From: Adineta steineri
Lineage: Eukaryota; Rotifera; Eurotatoria; Adinetida; Adinetidae
Reading direction: 5' to 3'
Length of the DNA: 64,000 nucleotides
NCBI GenBank assembly: GCA_905250115.1
Contig: CAJNOI010000043.1
Coordinates: 557,346 to 621,345 of the forward strand
The notes below the pieces were generated by a model, which was given only the letters and a program-made list of their open reading frames with translations, had not been told where the DNA came from and ran no database searches. The position numbers and the translations under genes are program-made. Below are positions 32,901-44,696 of the stretch, in pieces (position 1 is the first letter of the stretch; every line of letters starts with the position of its first letter).

Positions 32901-32986
32901 ATGAAGGTAAACATTTATTTTCTGATAAATTATAATCAATTGTTTAATATAATTTAGAACTTGTTAAAGTAGTTATTGGAAAATAA
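29943..32986 (+). CDS. Calmodulin-like EF-hand protein with two possible first exons
   Basis: The core exons 32316-32346, 32397-32540, 32595-32736, 32806-32906 and 32958-32986 encode a calmodulin-like four-EF-hand protein. Two upstream exons both end in phase 0 with good donors: 29943-29990 ('[16 protein letters not shown]') and 31476-31646 (57 residues, '[11 protein letters not shown]...NPYQIG'). The second gives a 205-residue product, the first a ~164-residue one. EF-1 is '[12 protein letters not shown]' (Val replaces the terminal Glu), EF-2 '[12 protein letters not shown]' (position 5 is Lys), EF-3 '[12 protein letters not shown]' (canonical) and EF-4 '[12 protein letters not shown]' (Ala at position 3). 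Only EF-3 looks fully able to bind calcium. The linker '[20 protein letters not shown]' is close to calmodulin's central helix. It probably acts as a calcium sensor with reduced capacity. Use of both first exons is inferred from splice phase. Confidence 0.85.
29991..32315. other. Long 5' intron(s) of the calmodulin-like gene
   Basis: If the exon ending at 29990 is used, a 2.3 kb intron spans to 32316, containing the alternative exon 31476-31646. The rest is AT-rich with runs of T and TATC repeats (about 31929-31960). No other coding exons seen. Confidence 0.4.
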
Positions 32987-34685
32987 TTCTTATATTTTTA
33001 ATTTGGCGTATCTATCTGTGATATTAATATTTTATTTTCTTCTTTTATTGTTCAATGAATTAAATAATCCTGCTAGAGATTATGTTAATTCGTGTATTAG
33101 GCTCAGCTTTATACATTCACATATCTCAAAATATAAAACAATTAGAACGTACATATATGTTTAATAGATTATGCATGTTGAATGGCATATGTCTTTTCTT
33201 TTTTTGTCTATGTATTTTATTTTACTATTTTGTTCTTATTCGTTTATTTTAGTAAAATGAAAATTATTTATTAATCATTGAATTAATGTATAATATGCTG
33301 AAAGATTTAACTGCACAGATGATTATTAGCACTTTCATAGATCGATATAGAATTTAAGAGAAGTGTTCAATATTTCGTAAAATTTTTGAATTTATTCTAG
33401 TAGTTTTGAATAAAGAAATAAATATGAATAGAAGAAAAATCGAGTTTTGTAAGTTACGCAAAAGGTCATATCAATCGTCTATGGAAACATACTGTCAGTT
33501 TTTACTTGACAAAGAAATAAATGCTCTTGTATTTGTTACAACATAAGTAAACAACGATTAGAAAACAATTACATATGTTATATATACATATATATCTCGA
33601 CTAGTTATAAAAATACATTTTAGTTATTTATTTATTTATCTTCTTCTTCTTCTTCTATACGATTAGAATGTCTCGACTTATTAATACTGTTAATATTACA
33701 TATTTTGATATCTGATACTAATGTATTTTTATCTAATCATAGTATTTAAACAATTATCATTGATTATTACTAAGAGAAATACTAACATTGACATTGCTAA
33801 CATTATTTGATATACATTCCAGAATTAAACAACTTACTAATTTGATATCAGTTTATGTAAAAAAGCGCATTCTTCTTGATTAAATTGTACTTTTTGAAGA
33901 AATCCTTAGTCCATAAGGAAGGACTAAATAAGACTAAAAAGTGTACCAATCAGTAAAAGTCTATATGCCTTCTTTTTTGCAAACTTTCTTTTGATGTAGA
34001 ATTCTCAGTGTTTTAGAATATTTGACGTGTCTGCACAAATAAATGCTTCTTTTCCATGATGATGAATAGAAACAAAAAATTCTACTTTTTCTTGCCATGG
34101 AAAAGAAACGTTCGTTTACTCAAAAACTTTCACGGTGACTTTGATTAATAAAAGTAGAGTAAGACAATGACGTTTTCTTAAAACATTTCGTATTATTTAT
34201 CTAATATATGTGTCATAGACAGCATACATAGATATCGTAATTGTTATTGTTCTGTTGGTTGTCGTTAGAAACATTATCAATCTTTTATTCACAATGCAAA
34301 CTTAAGTTCGCAAATAGTCTACAAAAGAAACAAGTTTAGTTGCCACTGACTTCACTTTCGTTGAATAGTTATTCGAATAAAAACATTTTTGGTTCGCTTA
34401 GCGATGTCAGACGTTTATTGTTTTGTGCTTTTATCTGAATGTTTTATTTTTCTTTCATAATCTATATTTACGACTGTGATGCAATAGGAAAAAAAAGAAA
34501 GAAAAAAAGGAAGAAAAGAAAGAAAAAAGAAAATTCCTGTGACACACATTGACTATAAAAACAGGTGAGTGAAGCTTTTATATTTGATCAAGCCACACAG
34601 ATGCATTTTTAACAACGGCGACAACAAGACAAATCGTGCAAAAAACCACATTATTTCATCTTTATTTGTGACAACATTAAACAAA
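32987..34685. other. Intergenic region
   Basis: 1.7 kb between the calmodulin-like stop and the ADP-ribosylglycohydrolase start. It contains a CTT trinucleotide run (about 33641-33655), an A/G-rich tract (34490-34532) and a TATA-like element at 34553. No gene recognised. Confidence 0.45.
34553..34562 (+). promoter_or_regulatory. Candidate TATA box (CTATAAAAAC)
   Basis: It lies 124 bp upstream of the ATG of the ADP-ribosylglycohydrolase gene and would place transcription start near 34585 with a ~100 nt leader. It is the same ten bases as a site at 29931-29940. Confidence 0.4.
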
Positions 34686-37610
34686 ATGGCTACGAATAAT
34701 CGAGTTTCTTCAGATAATGGTAACGTGAAATTTATTTTCTCGTTTTAGTCTGCAGATATTGATATTTGAAAAGAATACTACAAAGAGAAATCGTGTGTAA
34801 GAACTAGAAGATTCAATATGTTTTAATAATTTGATATTGGTAGCTTCGACAGATTTCCTCATTGTTACGAAAGTTTTAAATATGACTTTCAAAAACAACA
34901 AGAGTAGCATGCTATTGAATCTCTAAATCATTTTTGTGAAATACAATCTCAAAGAGGTATTGAAGTATATTGTAATAGAAATTTGAATCTCATGGATCTA
35001 ATAGTGAATTAAATAACCTACTCGCCCACATTTACAAATAGCCAATAGATCATATTTAACAAAGCCTGTTTTATTAAAAACTTTAACTAATATTTTTCAA
35101 TAACTTTGAATTACTTTGTGATTCATTATTTTTGAATTATTTTATAATTCAGATTCGTTATCCAGTGTGTAGTAGAAAAACAAACTTGCAAATAAATATC
35201 TAATTCTAGGTAAGCCATGGCTCGAGCTTCAATTTCGAACAGAAAATACAGTCACAAGAATCCATGAACTCGACAACCAGTTAACATATCCGCCGGCAGG
35301 AAAGGTTCAGAAAGACATTCTTAATCGTGTTCTGGGATCACTACAAGGTCTGGCTATGGGTGATGCTCTTGGTGCTCATGTTGAATTTCGGCCTTATCAC
35401 TTTTTAGAAAAAAACCCAGTGGAAGATCTTCACAGTGGTGGTACTTGGGGGCTCAACAAAGGAGAGGTAACTTCTACTCATACAAATTCTCTTGTGTTTT
35501 GTGTAAATTAAGAACATCGAAGTTTAACTCATAACTTACAATACAATTCTTATGTTTAAATTTCGAGATAGAGTAACACCTAATACTTCATCAAGAAGTA
35601 TTACCTAGCCATCTTAATTATCAGATGGTTTTCATTCTGTGTGATAATCACAAACAAAACATTATTCATTTGAGAGATGAAAATTTTTGTCTTATATTAC
35701 GCGAGTACTTTTCTTTCCAAATATTGATCAATAAATCATTTGTAATGCTGTCGTGAGTGCCAAAAGTCAATATATTATGACTTACAGCCTCTGTATTTGA
35801 AATGACAAGTAATTTAGAAATAAAATGGTATAGTAACATATTCTGTCAAAAAAAATTGGTTTATTCAATAACATAGGATGCCGAAGAATATACTTCATCA
35901 ATATGTGGTAATTAAGGCGCTATCTGACTAAATGAGTAAGAACAGAAAAATCTCAAATTATTCGACAGTTTGGTTTAAGTTTTGCGTTTGAAGAATATTC
36001 AAAAGTGACTGTTTTTATTCAATTTTTAGTTCACCGATGATACTTCTATGGCTTTATGTCTAGCAAATTCATTGGTAGCACGAAAAGATTTTATCCCTTA
36101 TGATCAGCTCGTTCGATACAAATGGTGGTTCAGACATGGTTATATGTCGTCCACAGGAACATGTTTCGATATTGGTGCAGCCACTAAACGATCATTGATT
36201 GAGTTCGAGCATCGACAACAAGCGTTTATGAAGAAATCTAAATTTCCTAAGGATAAAATTGACTTTGTCTTATCTCCCGATCTGCTAAAAAAATTCAATG
36301 TCGATTGCAGCGAAAGTGATGCTGCCGGTAATGGAGCTTTAATGCGACTTGCTCCTGTACCACTCTTCTTTTACCGTTATCCTGAGTATGCAGTTGAGTT
36401 TTCGGGCGTCAGCGGAAGAACGACTCATGGTGATCAAATTGCTTACGATGCTTGTCGTTATTATGGTGCTTTGATAGTGGCTGCTCTTCAAGGCAGTAGT
36501 TTTGAGGATTTGCTCGATAAAAATTTTTATGAGAATCATTTACCGTGGTTCAACAATAAACCACTACATAAAGAGATCATAAAAGTTGCAAGAGGATCTT
36601 ACAAAAAATATGGTGGACACAAAGATGGTATTCGAGGTAAAGGATATATTGTTCAAAGTTTAGAAGCTGCGTTATGGGCCTTTTGGGCTAACAAAGATTC
36701 CTTTGGAAAAGGTGCTCTTGATGCTGTCAATCTTGGTGATGATACAGACACAACAGCAGCGATTTATGGTCAATTAGCAGGCGCATACCATGGCTTTCGT
36801 AATTTACCTGATAAATGGATGCAGCATATGTATGGAAAAGAATTTATCCACTGTTTGAGCCAATGGATAGTTTACGAAGGACAGAATTGGAGTCCAGATA
36901 AATCGCAAACTTTAATTATAAATTTACCTAGTACTCAATCGCAATCTAATCCTATCCCTACCTCATCGAGCACAAATAAACAAAATTATCCTGAACACGC
37001 ATCTGCAAGTTCATCACAAGTGAGGCCTAAATCTGGAGCCTCATATGCAAATATTGGTTCGACGGCATCTTCAAAAGATATACAGAGACAAATGAGTACA
37101 CCTTCGGGATCAACACAACTCGATAATGCTAGTTCATCCTTCAACACACAACAAACTCAGAATAGAAATACTTCCCAACATTCGACGACTTCACCCAAAG
37201 ACTACAATACTGCTGAACGTAAGGGTTCTACTTTTGTCTAAATACTAGTAACGAGCAAAGGAGTTGTACAAAATGATTATATCATATGTCGTTTATACTA
37301 AATTTTTTAAAAGTATTTTAAAAAGAGTATCTTATTGTTATTTCATTTTGTAGCGGGTTATTTTCTTCAACGCTTGCAAACACGTTCAGGTGTTGATGAA
37401 TGGCTCATGTCACTTGGCACAGAATATAAGCAATATGTGCCTTGCTTTGAGGAACATCTAATTGATGGATTTTGGCTTCTCAATTATGTTAACAAAGAAA
37501 GTCTCATTAAATATGAAGTCAGCAATGAAGAGCATCGAAAAAAAATTCTTGATGGTATTCAACTCTTGGTAGACGAATGCAAGAGACTAAGATCGTCAAA
37601 TGGAAATTGA
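34686..37610 (+). CDS. ADP-ribosylglycohydrolase with C-terminal SAM domain
   Basis: Four exons (34686-34719, 35210-35466, 36030-37218, 37354-37610) join in frame to give 578 residues. Residues ~45-330 form an ARH/DraG fold: 'LGSLQGLAMGDALGAHVEF' at the start, the metal-binding 'FTDDTSMALCLANSL', and the second metal site 'LGDDTDTTAAIYGQLAGAYH'. These hydrolases remove ADP-ribose from proteins or small molecules using two Mg2+ ions, and both Asp clusters are intact. Residues ~340-490 are Ser/Gln/Thr-rich and probably disordered. The last ~80 residues are a SAM domain ('VDEWLMSLGTEYKQYV...LLNYVNKESLIKYEV'), a protein-interaction module. The third exon is visibly GC-richer than neighbouring genes, and the two 5' introns are ~490 and ~560 bp, unlike the short introns elsewhere. 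A bacterial origin of the ARH part is possible but not shown. Substrate unknown. Confidence 0.9.
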
Positions 37611-38232
37611 AGAACTCAGACTGATCAATATTGGCTGCAAAATGATTAATAATTATTCTTTGATCAAATATGCTCTTTTTTTTAAATGATTTTCTTTTAT
37701 TAAAATAAAATCGATAATATATTTTAGAACAGTTTAATATTAATCACAACATATTCTTCATCTTTTGTGTTAAATTAGAATACATTTATCTTATGATTTA
37801 TAAATATAAATTTTCAATGGAAACAAATCAGTTTCGTACTTATTATATCTTTCTCTCACAACACTGAAATATACGAATATATGTGTTATACTGTAATTCA
37901 AAGGATGGATAATAAATCAGATTCAATATCATCATATATATATATATCCTTAATAATAACACAATGTGATTAAAAACAAGAAAACTATTTCCTATTTATT
38001 TTCTTATTTTTATATATTTCTTAATAGAATGAAATGCAAGACTATCATTTTCAAAATTGATTCTTTTCACATAAATGTAATACATATACTTTAGAAAGAT
38101 GTTATTCGATTAGCATAAGACATATAGAAGAATCAATTACATATACAATATTTGATATTTAAATTTATTCCAAAATAAATCTTACAAAAAAACAAAAATT
38201 AATAAAATGAAAAATGTCAATTTAATTGATAA
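37611..38232. other. Convergent intergenic region
   Basis: About 620 bp of AT-rich DNA between the 3' ends of the ARH-SAM gene (+) and the receptor phosphatase (-), with a (TA)n run near 37935-37947. No gene seen. Confidence 0.45.
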
Positions 38233-41200
38233 CTACACATGTTCATCAGCAATTATAGCATGATTAGAATTGCCTATATGAATAAAAATTAAAAAGAAAT
38301 CAATTATTACTATTAATTACATGAATAATTACCTGATCTTTTTTCATATTCTTCTTTTAAACATCGATAAATAAATAAATATTGATGCTAATTATAAACA
38401 ATTAAATTTGTTTTAAAACTTTATTTAATAACAAAAATTTACCTCATTTTGTACCATTTTATCTCTACATCGCCTCATATCAAGTACAGTTCCATAAATA
38501 TCTAAATATCCATAAAATGATACTTTATCAAATTGTTGTAATAAACGATCAAGTGCAATAAATGTTCCACTACGACCAACACCTGCACTACAGTGTATTA
38601 ATATTGGTCCATGACATTCTGAACGATATTTTGAACGAATTAAACGAATAAAATCAATTAACATATCACTATTTGTTGGAACAGTATGATCATCCCACAT
38701 TTTAAATGCATAATGTTTTATTGAACGAGTTTCATCATTCTAAAACAAAATATATTCAATCGATATAATTAATTATTTTTCATTATAATTTTTTTCACCT
38801 TTTTTAATTGAATAGAACGTAAATCATAAGAATTCATATTAAGACATGCAGTTACACATACGGATATATTACCAAATATTTCAACATCCTCTAAATTGGA
38901 TGGCCAATATCGTTCACATTTATTCTAAAAAAGAAGGATATATTTTGAATGTAGCTTTTATTCTATGTGACAATTTCTTTCATAAAATGAATAATTCGTA
39001 GTATTTCATTCAATATAATAAGGGCGTTATCTATTTCGTTAGCTACTATTTCATATTTGATTTTAACTTTTAGAACTCTAAAAGCTGTTCAATTTCTCTG
39101 AATCTGCTATTATAATTACTAACTCTTTGTATATCATTAGAATCTAACATTTCGAAAAAGCGCAAGAGAGAAAGTGCGGGCATCTGAGCACCTAAAAGTG
39201 ACATTAGGTGCTGTCGACACCTAGCTGGCACTTTCTCCCTTGATATCATGACTTTTTATACGACCTATGATAGATTTTTGTATTATAAAATATTTACCGT
39301 TCCTCGTTCAATAAGATCTGTAAGCATAATAATAAACGTAACATTTTGTTCCCATATCATTTGCCAATGATCATTAATTGTTGTCTTCAATGGACCTTGG
39401 CATGCAATATATTCTCGAGGATTATGTAAACCCTAATTTTTGTTTTGTCAATATACATATTTATTTATTAAATTCCTATTCTATTGATATTAAACTTACA
39501 GTAATAAAATTCGCATTAATATATCCTGAATCACATTCATCAATAGGTATTAATTTAACACGAGAATGTTCATCTATAAAATTAAAATAAATAATTTCTA
39601 ATTAAAAAAAAAATAAAATTTCCTACAAGGTATTATATCTTTATAACGATTTTTAAGTAATTGATTACATTGTGTAAATTCTGGTATTTCTTCAAGACTA
39701 TTTCGAAGTTTCTAAAATATAAAAATAACAGAAAATATTGATTTTTAATAATTTAATTAAAAATCTAACATGAAATTCATCGGATAAATTATAATAATTA
39801 TTTGCAATTAATTGTTCGTATTCAGATGGAAGATCTTTTATTCGAATTGGTCTGAAGAAGAAAATAATTTCTAGAATTAATTCAATTGATTTGTTTTACC
39901 TTGATACGAAAGTATGTCTAAAATAGAATAGAATAAAACATCATTTCTATAGAAGAAAAGGAAACTATACTTTTTCGAATTTGTTTGTTTCGTATGAGGA
40001 AATCTATGATCAATGAAAAATATTTTTTTAATAATTATTAATTTGAAAAAATTAACATACATATTAACTTGATTAACAATATTATTTAATTTTGTTGTTG
40101 TATTTCTATGATTTATTGTAAATTGATTATTTCGTTCATTGGAATGTTTTCTAGAATTCTTTTTATATATAAAAATATATTTAAATTAAAATATCTTACT
40201 GACGACGTCGTCGATAAACAAAAATAAACGCAGCTAATACAATTAAAATAGGTATCAATAAAATCCCAATCATTGTAGGAATAAGAACAGATTGAACAAA
40301 AGATCCTTCTAATTAAAATAATTCAATAAAATATTCATTACAAATAAATATATATTAATATACTTTTAGTATTTTCATTATTATGATTATTTGAAATAAA
40401 AACAAGTCGAGTTTCAATAATCTCTGATGTAACTGTTTCCCATCCAATTCGTTTTGTTTCAACATAAATTCGATAATATTCGTCTGGTATTAAATCTGTA
40501 CATACAGTTGAATTAATAAAAACTTTACGTTGTTTCAATGATGTCGCTTCACAAATTAAAATTAATCGTTCAAAACATCCATAAGGTTGATCAAAATCAA
40601 CTTCGATTTCTCTTAATATGGGTGACATGGAAATAATTCGAAGATTTTGAACTGTTTCTAATGCTAAATAAGGAAAAGAAAATTATTTATTTCATCATTC
40701 TTAATCATCAAGAAAGTATGACAGATAAGTCACAAGATATGAATTAGAATCAGAATTTTGTGCTCTAAATCATAGCTTTTGACTCGTCTGTCATATTTTT
40801 TTGTTGGTCAAGAGTGAGTAAATTTTGTGTCTAAAAAAAATTCGATTACGCGTTATTTACGTGTTTGAAATTGAATATTTGTTAACGTTGAATTATTTAA
40901 TTGAATATCACATGGAAATATTGAACATAAAGAATTAATAAATATTTCACTAAATATAATACGAAATTGATATCGACAACCACATTGAAGTTGATTACAA
41001 TTATAAATTTTATCATTTAAGATACATTCTGTTGAATATAATATAGAAAAATTATTTAATAATTCTCCTGCACAATGTTCATTTGTTTTCCAAGTACGAA
41101 TTCGTAATAAAGATGGATCTTTTTTTTCAATGAAACAAAAATAAAAAATTCCTAACAAATATTTTTTTACTTACTTGTATTAGCAAGTTTGAATACAGAA

Positions 41201-44191
41201 CGTTTTTCCCAAATAAATATATTTTGAAATGGCTCTCGATGTATAGTTACTGATATATTATAAACTGTTCCTGGAATAAGTTGATTAAATGTATTTGAAA
41301 AAGAACATATTTGAATAGTATCATTTGTTATTTGTTCAATACAATAAATTATTTTGATTTTTGACATATTATATTGATTCGTATTTACAATTAGACTATT
41401 AACAGACGGTCGAAGAATATTTTCGATAATTAAATTTTTAAAATCTAAAGATAATTTATTACATTGTAATTAAATTTAATAGAACAGATGAAATAATTAG
41501 GTTGTTTGTATTTTCAATATTTCTTCTCTAATTTTCATTTGATTTAAACATTTTATCTTATCCAAAAATGACGCTTTAAATTCTCTAGCACTTCTATTCA
41601 AAGGACTAAATATAAATATGGTATTATTGGTAATGATCATTTTAGAAGGAAATATTAGACTTATGAATCTGTTTTGTTTCTTATCGTAGATTATAAATAA
41701 GATGATGGATTAATTTCTAATGAAATGTTCTTTGAAGTTTATAAGAACAGATCTTCTTCCACTTTTTCATTACTCATTGAGAACTACTTATGATATAAAC
41801 TCATTGAACACTTCGGAATGCTCCCCTCTTGTCGGATGAGACACTTTCTTGTGTTCAGATATGTATTCAGATAAAGATTTCAACCGCATCTGTACATAAT
41901 TTAAAACATGTTCTAAATATATCCAACTATGCTTACATTGCAACAAAAATATTCCTACGAGTTTGATATTTATTGTATTCTCTCAATCATAAAATGACTA
42001 TCAATACTGATATAATTAATTTTATTATACTCTTCTAATAATGTACTTGTCAGGTTGAAGGTAAAATGGCACCTTACTCAAAATAAATAGTTATCAACAA
42101 GAAAGCTATGGACTGAAATCAATATCTGACGAAGATTACATAGTAAACAAATGCATTATTAGTAATTCGTTTGTTTTTGTATGCACATGAATCAATGTTT
42201 ATCTATCTAAACTCACATAAATACGTAATATTAAGATTATAATACTATCTCTCACATATAATATCTTCAATACAAAGTGAAGAAATTTTAAGAATACAAA
42301 CAATATAATGTTTTTCCTAGATCTATACCTGTCTGAATATGATAATTCGTATTTTGAAATAATGGTAACCAATTAGATTTTGAAATATTAAATTCTAATT
42401 GATAAATACTTGCTTCAGTTAAATTTATAAATAATGCTGTTCTATGGTTATTTTCAATTGGATATTCTAATAGATTTGTTTCAAGATTTCTTAATCGAGC
42501 TTGAACATGAAAAGGATGAGCAAGCCAAGATATTCCTACAATTGTTTCATTTAAAAATTCATGTCGAATAGAATTCATTGATATTGGACTAAGATCTATA
42601 CAAACATTTTATTTTATTTTTTTAAAAATACTTCTTTTCTTTACTTGTTTTTATTGAACATGTTCCAGTTTTTTGACCATTATAATTTGGTAATATCTTT
42701 TTTAATTTAGCTATAACATGATATTCTTTACCTGATTCTAAACGATATTGTTTTGTTGAACAAATATCTTGAGATATATATGGATTACATGATAAACTCC
42801 ATATATGTTTATTTTCTTCATTTAAAATCGAAATTGTTAAATTTGAATAACCCGAAGCAGTAAGATTTGTCCAATAAAAATCAATTTGTTGATTATTTTT
42901 ATTTAATTCACATCCAAAATATAAATCTTCTAGGTCTTTAAAAAAAAGAACAAAAGACAATATAATTTCTTACTTTATTTGTCAATTAAATATATAATTC
43001 ATACCAGTATAAACAATTGTAACATCACTTGATGGTGTTTGATGATGATCAGCTAATGCATAATAAGTTAAAACAAACCATTGTGCAGAAGGAAGATTTT
43101 TGAATAAACAATGATAATATGGAGAATCTCTAATTGAATATTCAATTGAACATGTTTGATTAACACTTGTTAATTCAATAATTAATCGATAAAATAAACC
43201 AGGTAAAAATATTAAACTATCAATTGATGTTGCACTATTTGTTGAATTTAAATATTTTGGTTTTCCTATTTCTAATTAAATCTCAACAGAATTAATTAAC
43301 ATGTCTATTAAATAAGTAAATCTTACCATAAAGCTTTTTCTTTGTTGCTAAACTAATATTTCGTGTACCACATAAAACATATCCATCGACTGTATAAGAA
43401 ACTCCTATGTAATAGAAAAAGAGACTTTGAGTTTTATCGTTTTATATTTAATTTTACCATAAATGAAATTATTATCGCATGTTATTAATCCATGTTGTTT
43501 AAAAGATGATACACATAGTTTTGTTTCATCCAATGATAATGATTGAAAAATGAATGTTATATTTGATTCTCGTTTTGATGGACATGTATTATTGAATAAA
43601 ATATCCACAGAATAAGAATTTTGTTGGTCTATTCGTGAGGAATGGATTGTTAAAGAGATAATAGAAAAGAATAGAGGGGCTAAAAATACATTAAGAAAAT
43701 TAAAAAAATTAAATTATAAAAGTTCATCTCACCGACAACAGCCATTTAGAGAAAAAAAATTAGAGAAAAAAGAAAAGTCTAGTCATCATTTCTCTTATTT
43801 TGCTTATTAGAAATTCGGAAAGATGAAACCATTTTATCAGTTATTTAAAACAGAAAAGAAAAAAATACAAAAATATTTTACCTTCAGTAATTATCGGAAT
43901 ACTTGAAGAAGAAGAAGAAGAATATGATATTGTTGTTTCTTTCGAAGTCAAATATTCATAATAAGTTGTATTTCTTTCTTCTACAGTCGATAATTCAACA
44001 TATACTGTTGAAGTTAAATTTTCATATGAAATACTAGTACTATTATCATTATTCATCATATGAAATTGATAATAGGATAATATATTTTGACAATTCCATA
44101 ATAATATCTAAATGTTTGTATATAAGATTATTTTCTGATAATTTGTTATTAAATAATTACTTACGAATATAACTATTACTTTCGTTGACAT
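38233..44191 (-). CDS. Receptor-type tyrosine-protein phosphatase with FN3-like ectodomain
   Basis: A multi-exon gene read leftward. The proposed start is exon 44191-44165 ('MSTKVIVIF') spliced to 44107-43882, giving a signal peptide followed by a Ser/Thr-rich, N-glycosylated segment. About 43679-40320 encodes a Cys-containing extracellular region with several fibronectin-III-like units (e.g. 'YYRIYVETKRIGWETV', 'YNISVTIHREP'). One TM helix, 'IGILLIPILIVLAAFIFVY' followed by RRRR, lies at 40205-40290. A single intracellular PTP domain follows. It has the pTyr loop 'CNQLLKNRYKDI', 'SGYINANFI', 'CERYWPS', a WPD loop reading 'MWDDHTVP', the P-loop 'IHCSAGVGRSGTFIALD' and 'MVQNEHQYLFIY', and ends at TAG 38235-38233. 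The catalytic Cys and Arg are intact, so it should be an active phosphatase acting on phosphotyrosine at the plasma membrane. The single PTP domain plus FN3 units fits the PTPRB/PTPRJ/Ptp10D group. An alternative first exon (43745-43733) is discussed in the findings. Confidence 0.88.
39163..39242. repeat. Compact palindromic element inside a phosphatase intron
   Basis: Arms CAAGAGAGAAAGTGC (39163-39177) and GCACTTTCTCCCTTG (39228-39242) are inverted with one mismatch. Nested inside are GCACCTA (39188-39194) and TAGGTGC (39205-39211), then a palindromic TGTCGACA (39212-39219) followed by CCTAG. It is clearly GC-richer than the intron around it. It is likely a small foldback element or the remains of one. 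Confidence 0.6.
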
Positions 44192-44370
44192 TAATTGAAA
44201 GTAAAGTTCCCTTTTTCTCTTTGATAATGTGTAAGAAAAACAAAGAACAAAGCAAATGTTTTACACTATTACAATGCCATTTGTACTTTTCTTTTTACAC
44301 ATATACAGCGATTACTTTTTCTCAATAGACTCCTGACGTAATACGAATCGAGTCAAGAAAAAGAAAAAAA

Positions 44371-44470
44371 NNNNNNNNNNNNNNNNNNNNNNNNNNNNNN
44401 NNNNNNNNNNNNNNNNNNNNNNNNNNNNNNNNNNNNNNNNNNNNNNNNNNNNNNNNNNNNNNNNNNNNNN
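44371..44470. other. Assembly gap (100 Ns)
   Basis: Exactly 100 Ns, the usual placeholder for a gap of unknown length. Continuity across it should not be assumed; the true distance between the phosphatase 5' end and the exon at 44479 is unknown. Confidence 0.99.
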
Positions 44471-44478
44471 ATTTTTAG

Positions 44479-44696
44479 CTCGTCGTTTAAGTAATGGTTG
44501 TGAATTACCATTTGAATTTTATGACATTGCATTTTTAGTATCTCAACTTCGAACATTAAATCGTCGTATAAGTCAATGTTTAATAAATCTTCCATGGCCT
44601 TATATTAGAAATTTACCTTCATTTTTCTATCGTATTTATGTTCCTAGTTTTGATAATTCTTCATCGATTAGTAATTCGACTTTATACAATTTATAA
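44479..44696 (+). CDS. C-terminal exon of an unrecognised gene (5' partial at gap)
   Basis: Immediately after the gap, 'ATTTTTAG' looks like a splice acceptor, followed by an open frame from 44479 (phase with two leading bases) to TAA 44694-44696. The ~72 residues include 'CELPFEFYDIAFLVSQLRTL' and 'CLINLPWPYIRNLPSFFYRI', a plausible folded helical end, then a Ser/Asn-rich tail. I do not recognise the family. The rest of the gene lies within or beyond the gap. On the minus strand the same DNA gives only a weak frame. Confidence 0.6.
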
